The translations under genes were made by a program, and so were the position numbers. Under the pieces are notes generated by a model. It did not search any database, was not told where the DNA came from, and saw only the letters and a program-made list of their open reading frames with translations. 64,000 bases of DNA from Pelobates cultripes (lineage: Eukaryota; Chordata; Amphibia; Anura; Pelobatidae). Numbering within the stretch: position 1 is the first letter of the stretch; every line of letters begins with the position of its first letter. The DNA lies in the NCBI GenBank assembly GCA_933207985.1, contig OW240921.1, forward strand, positions 2,515,521-2,579,520, read 5' to 3'. Shown in pieces: positions 45,411 to 55,500 of this stretch.

Positions 45411-45900
45411 GGTTGGTATACAATAACAACATGATCTTAACCATTTGTATTTTCACCCCAAACAAATGGAAACAGTAGAGGGCTGCTTCCAAAATGTCTT
45501 CCTGAACCCCTCCTCCTGTTACTTCCTCAGATCCATCTCCAACTGAGTAACATAAGTAAGGTTTCCCTACACATAGATTAGAGCAATGAGGCCCTTACAA
45601 TTATGTCCCTTTTCTAACAAATTGTCAAAAAATGTAGGAGAAAGGCAGGCGACCCATTTTACCCCTTTTTGTCTAGCAAAACTAAAGACTTGCACCTATG
45701 CAAAAATGTCAGTGGGGTGGAGGTGGGCAGCCCACTCTAAATTTGGAAAATAGACAACAGTAGAACCTCAGTTTAAGTGTTCATATCATTGATGGACTGC
45801 ATCTTCTAACCCAGCAAAATCCCTTGCCACCATGCACCAAAGAAATTCCTTATTACACAGGAAAGGGAACACTGGTGAGGGAAAGGTAATGAGATCATAT
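45411..45900. other. Intergenic, no gene seen
   Basis: No supported gene. Confidence 0.5.
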
Positions 45901-45970
45901 CAGGGCTAGATTAAGAGCCCAGTGGGCCTGGTGCTAATAATTATGAGGGGCCTAAGTACAGAATCTTATC
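45901..45970. mobile_element. Probable single end of a hAT-type element
   Basis: CAGGGCTAGATTAAGAGCCC follows GATCATAT and resembles the CAGGG...TIRs of the two hAT-type elements above. No matching inverted end was found in the window. Confidence 0.4.
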
Positions 45971-46990
45971 GTGATGGTTACCCTTATAGAGTGAGGGTAT
46001 CTATCATCTGGACAGCCTTCTTCCCATAGATGGAGAGCGCTTCAGAGTTCCAACCCGATATCCTGAAGAGAGCTCTTACAAGAGCTAGCAGTGATATAGC
46101 AGTTATAGCTGTTCCCTACAACACGAGACGAGGCTGCGGTAAGAGTTGAGGGTAAGAAGGTTTGTTTTATTGAGCACAAAGGCATTTCTTTTATACACAT
46201 TTTCAGGCCAGAGGCACACCCCCTGGACCTGATGGAACACAGGGACAAAAGGGACACAAACCAATAGGAACAATAATTAACACAGTAATGCTCCCACATA
46301 CAGTCAGCAATACTCCCCTCTGTCTGTGATATCATTAAGCTAGCTAATGGAATAACTTAATTATCCACAGACATACACCCCAAAACTCAAACATATCCTC
46401 ATAAATTATACATACCTGGATAGCTCTGATCTGGGCGAAAAACATATCCAAAAATCACCCAGATCAGAGGAGGGGTTCCCGAATTCTGTGGAAGTGACAT
46501 TTGACCAACTGCACGCTTGATTTCATGCCCAAAAAAGTTCCAGAGAATTAGGCTTCTTGTCCACATAATGTATAAATTGCACGAATGGATCTGTTCATGC
46601 ATTACTCCATTGGATGCGTCTCATTCGGTAGATTGTTCTCAAGAAATGTGTGGATTTTAGCCGAACGCACGAAGGTGGAAGTCCCAGCGATGTTCGTGCC
46701 TTTGAGTGTCCGATTTTAGTTCCAGGCGTTCGACGACAAAACACAACTGAGCACATTTGGCTAAACAATATGGTCACCACCACGTGTTCATTCATACGAA
46801 CGACGACCACCCAGCCGTTCGTCAATTAAGCTGCGGTTAACCACAGCTTCTGGGTGGTTAATAAGCAGCACACTCCACATGCAGGGTGGTCGGTCGTTCG
46901 CCAGTTTGTTCGTCTGCTTGAATAACATTAACCTGGCTGTAATATCAGTTTAATTCACCAAACCAATCCACGAATACACCAGGGAGAATA
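45971..46990 (-). mobile_element. LTR of the same superfamily, boundaries uncertain
   Basis: Starts near TGATGGTTACCC. It shares CTCTTACAAGAGCTAGC with 21027 and CCCTACAACACGAG with 19126, and it has the superfamily U3 blocks (TCATTCGGTAGATTG, TTGAGTGTCCGATTTTAGTTCCA). The right end is not resolved and no duplication was found. Confidence 0.6.
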
Positions 46991-47700
46991 TAAAATCCAA
47001 GCAATGACAAGGGAAAAATGAAGTCCTTCGTTGCAATAATATATCAGAAAGGAGAACCACACCATAATCACTGTAGGGAAGGGAAAAACCACCATAATTA
47101 CTGCAATCAAAGAGGGGTTTTGTTTTACTTATCAACCAATAACACTAAAACAGTCATACCTCTCAAGCGTTATGTATCTGGTGGAGATGTTGCCGGAGGG
47201 ATACTAATAGGATGCAGCTACAAGAAAACTCAGATTCTCTTAAAATATGGTAATCTCTCTCTAATTCATGCTTTCACCTTTCAAATAAATTCATACCCCC
47301 TAACAGCAGTGTCCAGTGAAGCAGGAAGTCAATGGGCAGTGTAAAAGGGTGGGCCACTGACGCGGATCACGTAACCAGAACTCCCGAAAGGGAAGAACAT
47401 GCCCAAAATGGAGGCATGCTGGCTCACATGCGTCTAACTATGCGCTCACTCACTGCTTTCTAAGGACTATCCCCTAGCACTCACATGTCCACTTATCTCC
47501 TTACCTTCTTACTAGCAGATCCTGGTATACAGTCTGAGACAGAGAAAAGCTGTATGTAGTGAGTGTAGAAAAAAGGGAACATGCCACAGTGTTAGAGAGA
47601 CCAAAGTCAGCATTGCCTAAACTAATTTTATTGTCAACCAGTCCACTCAAGTTTTGTTTCCATATATCCCTCTTAATTTTTCATACTTAAGCAAGAGTAT
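46991..47700. other. Intergenic, no gene seen
   Basis: The open frame at 47018-47344 shows no recognisable domain or codon signature. Confidence 0.45.
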
Positions 47701-47711
47701 GGGAAGAGTAG

Positions 47712-48725
47712 TTAGGGTTGCCACTTTTCTTGGAAAAAATACAGGCCTCAATAATTATTATGTATGCGTGACATCACATGATGTAAATCACAAGGAGTGA
47801 AATATGAGAAAATTCTGTAAAATCACCAAAAAAACTACTTAAAGTTTAATTCTGCTGTATAGATGGATTGCTTCCAGTGTCTCCCTGTCTCCCAGGTCTC
47901 CCAGTGTCCTCATGTCTCTGTGTTCCCATGTCGCCCAGTGTTCCCATGTTGCCAAGTGGCCCCTAGTGTCTGTGTCCCCATGTCTCCAAGTGTCCCCATG
48001 TCACTAGGGGACACTGTGAGACATGGGGACACAGACACTGGGAGACAAGGGGACACTGTGAGACATGGGGACACAAACACTGGGAGACAAGGGGACACTG
48101 GGAGACATGGGGGCACTGAGACACTAGGGACACTGGGAGACATGGGAAAACTGAGACACTAGGGACATTGAGACACTGGTAGACATGGGGACATTGTGTC
48201 CCTAGTGCCTCAGTGTCCCCATGTCTCCCAATGTCCCCAAATGTCTGTTTCCCAATGTCTCAGTGTCGCCATGTATGTCTGTGTCCCCATGTCTGTATGT
48301 CCCCATCCCCAACTGTCTGTGTCCCCATGTCTCCTTCTGTCCCCTAGTGTCTCAGCGTTTCCATGTCTCAATGTCCCCTAGTGTCTCAATGTCCCATGTG
48401 TGTCTGCATCTCCAAGTGTCCCCAAGTGTCTCAGCGTTCCCAGAGGTTTTTCTTTGTCCCCATGTCTCACAGGGTCCCCTGGTGTTCCCATGTTTCCCTG
48501 CAGCCTTTACCCCATGTCTCACTTCCCTGAGCTGCAGGCTGTCTCTGTAGGCTGGGAGCTGCTGTCTGGACTCTCTGTGCTGTGTAGCTGCTCCCACGTG
48601 GATCAGTGAGTGGAGAGATGCAGGTATATGCTGTAACTTCCTATCCCTGCCTCTCTCCAAACACACAGCGACCCCTACTGGCCGGTAATGGTATTGCAGA
48701 GTAATCTCTGTTTATACTGAGGAAA
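47712..48725. mobile_element. Partial DNA-transposon-like element with minisatellite
   Basis: It begins GGGTTGCCACTTTTCTTGGAAAAAATAC, the form of a TIR of frog hAT-like repeats. It ends with GCGACCCCTACTGGCCGG, which is also near the right end of the 4466-11506 element (CGCCTACTGGCCGG at 11389). The inverted terminus is missing. The interior is the minisatellite below. Confidence 0.5.
47880..48490. repeat. TGTCCCCATGTCTC minisatellite with an inverted middle
   Basis: Units of about 12-24 bp (GTGTCCCCATGTCTCCAA) run forward at 47880-48004, as reverse complement (GGGACACTGTGAGACATGGGG) at 48005-48190, then forward again to 48490. Confidence 0.92.
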
Positions 48726-48794
48726 ATACCAGCATTTGTATTGTAGGTATTATACTAGTTTTCATATTATATTAGGTATTATACTAGTTATCAG

Positions 48795-49344
48795 TATTCA
48801 TTTTTATACTACCAAAACTGACCGACTGCTACTACTTTTCTTATGGAACTGTTTTAGGCAGGAGCCCCTTGTGTGGTCGGTCAAAAATTGACTTACATGG
48901 GAAATCCGAACCACTGAACCGATCTGAGTGATTTTGGAGAGGTTGACCCTTATGGGGTTTCCATGGATTTTGGGGGTACTTTTGGGGTGTTTGAAAATTT
49001 TATGTTTTTATGTACCTGGAGATAAATGAGTTTGTACAGTTCCTGACTCAATTATCTCTCAGGCACAGAGGAGGAGTTTGTGACATGTATAAATTCTGTG
49101 ACTGTGCTTCCACTGAACAAATAACTACCCAGCATTAAGCCTTGGCTCAAATATGGCGGGGGGAGTGGGGGAATGCTCTAGTTCTTGCTATACCTACTAT
49201 AATCTTTGCTAGGTGAGCTTTAACCACTGGGAGCTGGATCCAAGGTGGGAGGAGGAGGCAAGACCCCAGCCAAGCTGCGGCGGCTAAGGCCTGGAAGTGC
49301 TTATGGTGTCCCGGCAAAGTACTTGGTAGCTCGGTGATAACTAG
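48795..49344 (+). mobile_element. LTR fragment, plus strand, left part (continues at 55450-55500)
   Basis: Its sequence up to GGTGATAACTAG continues after the gypsy provirus as GAAGCGCATTTGGCAAAGGTACCC...GTCCGCCACA. Read in reverse this matches the start of the LTR at 43988 (TGTGACGGACCGCCTGGCA). It is therefore an older LTR that hosted the provirus. The 5' end is truncated near 48795. Confidence 0.75.
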
Positions 49345-50438
49345 TGTTAAGACACTCACCGCCAGGTAGATGAAGCCGCCGTTTAGTGAATAATCCCCTT
49401 CTCCAGAAATGCAGTTTATATCCAGCCGACCGCCAAACTCCCGAACGAAGTTCACGAACACGGCAATTCCCGATCAGCAAAACAGTCGAACGCCTTCTAC
49501 AGCTAAAAATAACGAAAGCGCTGTCCCAATAGTAATTCCCCCACAAACGAGACCAAGCTCCGTCTTGAGGGTCAAATAAGGTTCTGTTTAATGGGCGCTA
49601 CCTGCCCGGTATTTATGCAGGTCTCCACAAGGTGGACACTCCCCGAGGGGACCTTGTGGAAGACTGTAAAACATATTGTACAGTAGCCAATCGCAGTGGC
49701 TTCAATATAAGCCCTTCCCCTCTTACCCATAAATCCATCTTCTCTACCTCGGAGATAATTGGGAAGAAACCTAATAATATTCCAGGATAGAGACCATCGC
49801 CATTTTAAAACACAGTAATAAAAATACATTAAAATACATAACTCAGAAAATACCGAATGAATATAGTTCGTATAACGTATCCCCAGACAGCCTGGATCTG
49901 AGTGCATATTTCCACCGAATAGCGCTCAGATCCGATGTATCTAGTCGAATCGCCATGGAGTCAAAGTCTTTCACCAGTCTTTCGGTATACGAATGACTCC
50001 ATGGGACGGCTATCTGGGTAAAGGTCCACACGAATGCACTAAACTCCCGAACAGACCGGCGTTCGTATGCCTCGTCGAAATAGAAGGGGGGCATCAGCTT
50101 CCAGCGGTGCTCGGTAGATTAAAGTGTCTGTTTTTAGTTCCATAGAATTTGTACCGAACACCGCTACGCTTTCTCGTGTCCCAAAATGGCCGCTGCCTCG
50201 TGGTCGACATGCGAACGACGACCACCCGTACGAATGGAATGGAGAGGTGTCTGCGGTTAACCACAACGTTCTAATTGGGGCCAAGAGGTTAACCAGCAGC
50301 ACACTCCTCTCCTGGGTGGTCGTTCGTTCGGTAGTTTCAATCGGCATTTTGTAATTACACGAACAGGGGCATACGAACAGGCAATCCAGCGAAACAAAGG
50401 GAAACAGATGAACCAGCAATATAGGTGAATCTGTCACA
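49345..50438 (-). mobile_element. 3' LTR of the provirus (1094 bp)
   Basis: Complete LTR with U3 hairpin arms CAGCGGTG.../...ACACCGCT at about 50102-50166, paired TTCGGTAT/TTCGGTAG motifs and a TATA-like CATAAATACC (minus strand) near 49610-49620. It differs from the 5' LTR by one large internal segment. Confidence 0.92.
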
Positions 50439-50441
50439 CGG

Positions 50442-50451
50442 CTCTCCCCTT
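50442..50451 (-). other. Polypurine tract
   Basis: The minus strand reads AAGGGGAGAG three bases before the TGTGACAG start of the 3' LTR, the expected position for plus-strand DNA priming. Confidence 0.75.
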
Positions 50452-50569
50452 GTGGGACACTCCGGCAGACCCGGCTTGACCCTTTGGCGGGTCAACGTGG
50501 GGATGACCGGACTAGGAGGTGGTAAGAATGTCGGTTTGCCTGGACAATCCATCTGCATTCCCGTTCTGC

Positions 50570-51094
50570 TTACCGGGTCGATAGCTGATGGTGAAGTTGT
50601 AGTGCTAAACTCCACCTCAGCAGTCTGCCATTGTCTCCTGAGACCCGGTTAAGCCAGACAACGGGATTGTGGTCCGTCACAAGGGAAAATTCCTGTCCAT
50701 ATAAATAAGGGCTTAACTTTTTCAATGCCCACACGAGGGCCAAACATTCCTTCTCCACTGCCGCATAACTCACTTCCCTGGGTAACAGCTTTCTGCTGAG
50801 ATATACGACAGGGTTCTCTCCTCCATCCTCCCCGACCTGGCTCAGCACAGCCCCCAGTCCATACATGGAAGCATCTGTATGGACGAGAAAACGTTTGTTA
50901 GGGACTGGGGCAGCCAGGACAGGGGCATTCACAAGAGCCTGTTTGAGTGCTTGAAAGGCAGCTTCACAAGCTGGAGACCACAGGACCTGCTTAGGGAGAT
51001 TTTTCTTTGTCAGGTCAGCCAGGGGTTTAGCAATAGTGCTGTAGTCGGGGACAAAGCGTCTATAGTACCCTGCTGTCCCTAGGAAGGCTAACAC
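50570..51094 (-). pseudogene. Provirus RNase H (frame separated from reverse transcriptase)
   Basis: A 175-codon open stretch. It begins (after a GTG, not a real start) with the connection motif FLGTAGYYRRF. It continues FLVHTDASMYGLGAVLSQ (first catalytic Asp), EKECLALVWALKK (catalytic Glu) and LVTDHNPVVWL (catalytic Asp). Relative to the reverse transcriptase frame there is a short deletion and frame change at about 51080. Near 50590 another small lesion diverts the reading so that the usual GNADGLSR tail (50500-50540) lies in a different frame. Confidence 0.88.
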
Positions 51095-52049
51095 TGGGTG
51101 TGGGCCAGTTAGCTACTGCCTCTATCTTGGCTGGCTCTGGTCTCTGGCTCCCACACCCCACTCTGTGACCCAGGTACTGCACTTCAGCCATACCTAAATG
51201 GCACTTCTCTGGCTTCAATGTCAGGCCAGCGGCCCGAATTTTGTCCAGTACTACCCCTACATGTACCAGGTGTTCCTCCCAGGACTCACTGTAGATCGCA
51301 ATGTCATCCAGGTAGGCACAAGCAAATTCCTGGAATCCATCAAGAAGTCTATCCACCATACGCTGAAAGGTAGCTGGTGCATTCTTCATCCCAAATGGCA
51401 TGACCTTGAATTGGTACAGGCCAAATGGGGTGACGAAGGCCGACTTGGGGATAGCATCCTCGGCCAGGGGAATCTGCCAGTAGCCTCTGCACAGGTCTAT
51501 AGTGGCCAGATAGCGTCCTCTGGCAATGCGATCTAACAATTCGTCTACCCGGGGCATCGGGTAGGCGTCAGTGGTGGTCCGCTCATTGAGGCGCCTGTAG
51601 TCCACACAGAACCGGGTAGTCACATCCTTCTTGGGCACCAGGACTACAGGCGAAGCCCAAGGGCTATCGGAGTGTTCGATGACCCCAAGCTGGGTCATCT
51701 CCTGTATCTCCTTCCGCATTCCTTCTCGGACTGCTTCAGGGATACGGTAAGGGGGTTGTCGTAGAGGGTTCTGTCCAGGGGTTTCTACCTTGTGTACAGC
51801 TAGGGTAGTGTAGCCAGGTTCTTGGGAGAACGTCGCCTGCTTCTCCCACAGAAGCTGTCTGACCTGGTCCTTCTCGGTGGGGCTCAATCTGTCCCCTAGC
51901 TGTACCAGGCTAGTAAGATCCGTCTGGGAGTCCCTCTCTAACAAATCTGGTAAGGGTAAACTTTCTGTGTCATCTGCAGCAGGGGCACATACCGCAGCAA
52001 CATTCTCCGGTCTCTCCTGATACATGGAAGGATCGCTGGATCCTTTCAT
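51060..52049 (-). pseudogene. Provirus reverse transcriptase (frame separated from integrase)
   Basis: A 329-codon frame. The fingers/palm order is GVIEHSDSPWASPVVLVPKK (122-141), FCVDYRRLN, ATIDLCRGYWQIPL (catalytic Asp 185), FVTPFGLYQFKVMPFGMKNAP and AYLDDI (catalytic Asp 248-249), followed by KCHLGMAEVQYLGH. These are the gypsy-type motifs and all catalytic Asp are kept. The ATG at 52049 lies inside the integrase frame and is probably not a real start. The two frames overlap by 80 bp because of an indel near 52020-52030, so the original protein was likely one continuous polyprotein. Confidence 0.9.
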
Positions 52050-54885
52050 CCGAACAGCTGGCTATAAGGTAGGTAGTATCACATACCTGCGCTAACACCT
52101 TATACGGGCCCTGCCAGGATGCCTGCATCTTGTTCGCCTTCACAGGTTTGAGCACTAACACTTTCTGCCCAACCTGGAAGACTCGCTGTCGGGCACCTCG
52201 ATCGTACCATCTCTTCTGTCTCCCCTGAGCCACCTGGAGATTCTCCCTTACCATTAGAGACAGTTTCTCCATGCGGTCCCGGAGTTCCAGAACATACGGT
52301 ACAATGGGGGTCCCTTCCTGCTCTGTCTCCCCCTCCCAGTGGCTTCTAATGAGATCTAGGGGTCCGCGGACCCTTCTCCCATATAGCAACTCAGAGGGGG
52401 AGAACCCAGTAGATTCCTGGGGCACCTCTCTGTAGGAAAACAACAGATGAGGCAGGAATCGCTCCCAGTCTCTGCAAGTGTCAGAAAAGGTCCTCAACAT
52501 CTGTTTGAGGGTCCCGTTAAATCGCTCGCAGAGACCGTTAGTTTGTGGATGGTAAGGTGAGCTAAGCAGCGGTTTAATGCCGCACACCTTCCACAGTTGC
52601 TGGGTGAGCACAGCAGTAAATTGGGTTCCCTGGTCAGAGAGAATCTCTTTAGGGAACCCGACTCTGGTAAAAATCCTAACCAGGGCATCAGCAACTGTCT
52701 CTGCCTCTATATTAGACAGCGCTACTGCCTCTGGATAGCGAGTGGCATAGTCCACCACAGTGAGAATATATTTCTTACCGGATGGACTAGCCCTGGCCAG
52801 TGGACCCACAATGTCAATGGCTATACGGGCAAAGGGCTCCCCAATGATAGGCATAGACATAAGCCTAGCTCTGGGGTGGTCCCCCCATTTTCCTACCTGT
52901 TGACATGTGTCACACGTACTACAATATACCCGCACAGCCTGATTAAAGTTTGGCCCAAAAAAGTTCTGCATGATCCTATAGGCTGTGCGGCGAGAACCCA
53001 GATGTCCAGCTAGCGGAACATCATGCCCTATCCGCAGAATCTCCTGCCGGTATTTTGGGGGCACCACCAGCTGTCGATTCGGCAGAGGGGCAACACTTTT
53101 CGGGGAAAGCTTGGGGATCCTATACAACCTGTCCCCCACCCACTCATACCGTTCCCCATCTACTCCTTCCTCTCCAGTATCTGCCCTGTCCCTATACTTC
53201 TGGAGCGTCCAATCTGTCTGGGTTTCCCTCCCAAACTCCTCTGGGGAATCCCAGCTAATGAAGGTCTGTTCTAGGGTACCAGTCGGGGAATCGGGTCTTA
53301 CCTGGGTCTCAGCAGCAGGTGGGCTGGTTCCAGCAGCACGGGTCTGAGCACGGGTAGTCACGGGGTTGATATCAGCAGGTCCCATTGGAGCATAAGCGGA
53401 CACCAAAGGGGCCAAGTCATTCCTGAGCAAAGCATCAGCAGGTAAGTCTTTCATGACCCCCACATTCACATGTCCAGAGCCCACTCCCCAATCCAAATGA
53501 ACCCGGGCAACAGGCAGACGGAACACTGCACCTCCCGCTACCCTCACTGCCACAGTATTTCCAGTGTGCTGGTGTTCTGAAACAAGGTTCTTTTGGAGCA
53601 AGGTCATAGTGGCTCCGGTGTCTCTCAGACCAGTTACTGCTTTGCCATTTAGTTTAACGGTCTGCCTGTGCTGTTGTCGGTTATCCTGCTGTGCTGCTTG
53701 TACTGGATCCACCTCGTGTAGTATACCCCAAAATTCCTCCTGCTCAAGGCAGTGAGCGGAAGGTTGGGGTGGCTGCTGATTTCCGCCGGCTGGTCTTCTC
53801 CACGACTGGGCTTGGCTGGAATTGTTCAATGGACACTCCGGTCTCTTGTGCCCCAATCGTTTGCACCCATAGCACCGGATAGGCTGTGAGTAATCCCGGG
53901 CGTTGAACCGGGCTGGCTGAACATAATTGTTCGCTGTTGGCATTGTGGGGTTGCGTTGCGCTGGGGGTTGATACACTGCAGTGGTTGGAGGGGCTGCTGG
54001 TTTGTACTCCACTCGGGTAGGGACCTTGGTTGCTGTCTGGTCCAGTTTCCGTGCATCAGTGTACTCATCAGCCAGACGAGCAGCTTCGGGTAAGGTAGTG
54101 GGTTTGCGGTCCCTAACCCACTCTCTGACTCCTGCAGGTAAGCGATCAAAGCAGTGCTCCAACAAAAACACTTGCAGCACTTCTTCCCCAGTTACCGCTT
54201 GGCACCCTGCCATCCAGTGGGCTGCTGTGCGGTGCACTCGGCATGCCCACTCCACATAAGAATCGCCAGCTTGTTTGTTGGTGTCCCGGAATCGTCGCCG
54301 GTACGCCTCAGGGGTTACAGCGTATCTGGCCAAAAGGGCATCTTTTACTGCCCTGTAGCTGGTGATTTCCTCCTCTGGGATGGCCCGAAACGCCTCACTG
54401 GCCCGGCCGGATAACTTCCCAGAGAGGATGGTGACCCATTCCTCTGCAGGTACCTGGTGTAAGGCACATTGCCTTTCAAAATCAGCCAGGAACCCATCAA
54501 TCTCTCCTTCGGCTTCTACAAAATTTCTAAATGCAGCAAAGGGTACCTTCCTCCTTCCATTATTATTATAGGGTACCTCAGCTGCTGCTGCTCCTTTTCC
54601 CTGAAGCGCCTGTTGTGCTGCTACTGCTGCTTGCACTTGAACCACAATATCTGCTGCGGGGTTGGGGCCAAAGTGTGCCAGCCTGATCTGGACTGCCCGG
54701 TTAAATTGTATCTCCTCGGGTGTTAACTCCAGTATGCCAGGTACATCAGCTCTCCCCGTTCCCTGTGCTGCATCCATTTCCAATAATATGGCAATAATCT
54801 CTCTTTTCTTGAGATTACTCGCTGATCGTCCTCTGCGTTCCAATATATCTTTAAGGGTAGCACGCCTTAACTCGTCATACTGCAT
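51970..54885 (-). CDS. Gag-protease-integrase polyprotein of the gypsy provirus
   Basis: This is an uninterrupted frame of 971 codons from the ATG at 54885; an in-frame GTG two codons earlier lengthens the open stretch but is an unlikely start. Positions below count from that GTG. A SAP-like N-terminus (about 7-38) is followed by a capsid-like region (about 120-290) and a CCHC knuckle CYGCKRLGHKRPEC (340-353). Next comes an aspartic protease core RDTGATMTLL (423-432). The integrase zinc-binding His/Cys are at H623, H630, C660 and C663, and the catalytic core has D693, D753 and E789, giving exact D-35-E spacing. A GPY module (928-930) follows. It ends by frameshift in a Cys-rich tail, before the reverse transcriptase. 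An intact frame of this length suggests a fairly young insertion. Confidence 0.9.
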   Translation of the reverse strand: MQYDELRRATLKDILERRGRSASNLKKREIIAILLEMDAAQGTGRADVPGILELTPEEIQFNRAVQIRLAHFGPNPAADIVVQVQAAVAAQQALQGKGAAAAEVPYNNNGRRKVPFAAFRNFVEAEGEIDGFLADFERQCALHQVPAEEWVTILSGKLSGRASEAFRAIPEEEITSYRAVKDALLARYAVTPEAYRRRFRDTNKQAGDSYVEWACRVHRTAAHWMAGCQAVTGEEVLQVFLLEHCFDRLPAGVREWVRDRKPTTLPEAARLADEYTDARKLDQTATKVPTRVEYKPAAPPTTAVYQPPAQRNPTMPTANNYVQPARFNARDYSQPIRCYGCKRLGHKRPECPLNNSSQAQSWRRPAGGNQQPPQPSAHCLEQEEFWGILHEVDPVQAAQQDNRQQHRQTVKLNGKAVTGLRDTGATMTLLQKNLVSEHQHTGNTVAVRVAGGAVFRLPVARVHLDWGVGSGHVNVGVMKDLPADALLRNDLAPLVSAYAPMGPADINPVTTRAQTRAAGTSPPAAETQVRPDSPTGTLEQTFISWDSPEEFGRETQTDWTLQKYRDRADTGEEGVDGERYEWVGDRLYRIPKLSPKSVAPLPNRQLVVPPKYRQEILRIGHDVPLAGHLGSRRTAYRIMQNFFGPNFNQAVRVYCSTCDTCQQVGKWGDHPRARLMSMPIIGEPFARIAIDIVGPLARASPSGKKYILTVVDYATRYPEAVALSNIEAETVADALVRIFTRVGFPKEILSDQGTQFTAVLTQQLWKVCGIKPLLSSPYHPQTNGLCERFNGTLKQMLRTFSDTCRDWERFLPHLLFSYREVPQESTGFSPSELLYGRRVRGPLDLIRSHWEGETEQEGTPIVPYVLELRDRMEKLSLMVRENLQVAQGRQKRWYDRGARQRVFQVGQKVLVLKPVKANKMQASWQGPYKVLAQVCDTTYLIASCSDERIQRSFHVSGETGECCCGMCPCCR

Positions 54886-54930
54886 TTCCACCCTGGGATG
54901 TGTAGCTGGCCTTCTGGGCGGTAGGATTCA

Positions 54931-54948
54931 TCCCGTCGCTTGCCACCA
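54931..54948 (-). other. Primer-binding site
   Basis: On the minus strand the 5' LTR ends ...CTTAACA, then AT, then TGGTGGCAAGCGACGGGA, which starts with the TGG complementary to a tRNA CCA end. The tRNA was not identified. Confidence 0.65.
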
Positions 54949-54950
54949 AT

Positions 54951-55444
54951 TGTTAAGACACTCACCGCCAGGTAGATGAAGCCGCCGTTTAGTGAATAAT
55001 CCCCTTCTCCAGAAATGCAGTTTATATCCAGCCGACCGCCAAACTCCCGAACGAAGTTCACGAACACGGCAATTCCCGATCAGCAAAACAGTCGAACGCC
55101 TTCCACAGCTAAAAATAACGAAAGCGCTGTCCCAATAGTAATTCCCCCACAAACGAGACCAAGCTCCGTCTTGAGGGTCAAATAAGGTTCTGTTTAATGG
55201 GGGCTACCTGCCCGGTATTTATGCAGGTCACCCATACGAATGGAATGGAGAGGTGTCTGCGGTTAACCACAACGTTCTAATTGGGGCCAAGAGGTTAACC
55301 AGCAGCACACTCCTCTCCTGGGTGGTCGTTCGTTCGGTAGTTTCAATCGGCATTTTGTAATTACACGAACAGGGGCATACGAACAGGCAATCCAGCGAAA
55401 CAAAGGGAAACAGATGAACCAGCAATATTGGTGAATCTGTCACA
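54951..55444 (-). mobile_element. 5' LTR of the provirus, internally deleted (494 bp)
   Basis: Matches the 3' LTR almost base for base at both ends but jumps from TTTATGCAGGTC to ACCCATACGAATGG, so about 600 bp of U3 are missing relative to the 3' LTR. The missing part includes the U3 hairpin and the GATAATTG stem. Confidence 0.92.
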
Positions 55445-55449
55445 ACTAG

Positions 55450-55500
55450 GAAGCGCATTTGGCAAAGGTACCCAGGCGGGGTGCCAGGCTGTCCGCCACA
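55450..55500 (+). mobile_element. LTR fragment, right part of the 48795-49344 copy
   Basis: See 48795-49344. It ends GCTGTCCGCCACA. Confidence 0.7.

Larger units (their letters stand above)
49345..55444 (-). mobile_element. Ty3/gypsy provirus with integrase before reverse transcriptase (Gmr1-like)
   Basis: The element is bounded by LTRs (49345-50438 and 54951-55444) that start TGTTAAGACACT and end CTGTCACA in plus orientation. A perfect 5-bp TSD ACTAG lies at 49340-49344 and 55445-55449. Read on the minus strand the order is 5' LTR, primer-binding site, gag, protease, integrase, reverse transcriptase, RNase H, polypurine tract, 3' LTR. The reverse transcriptase and integrase are of gypsy type, but integrase precedes reverse transcriptase, an arrangement described for the Gmr1 group. 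No envelope frame is present. Confidence 0.93.

Noticed and set aside
47018..47344. 108-residue open frame as a possible host gene
   Set aside because: No start context, domain, splice signals or similarity that I recognise.
50439..50569. Possible envelope gene between RNase H and the 3' LTR
   Set aside because: Only about 130 bp separate the end of the RNase H frame from the LTR, so there is no room for an envelope frame.
52597..54979. Plus-strand open frames across the gypsy provirus
   Set aside because: Antisense shadows of the intact gag-protease-integrase frame.
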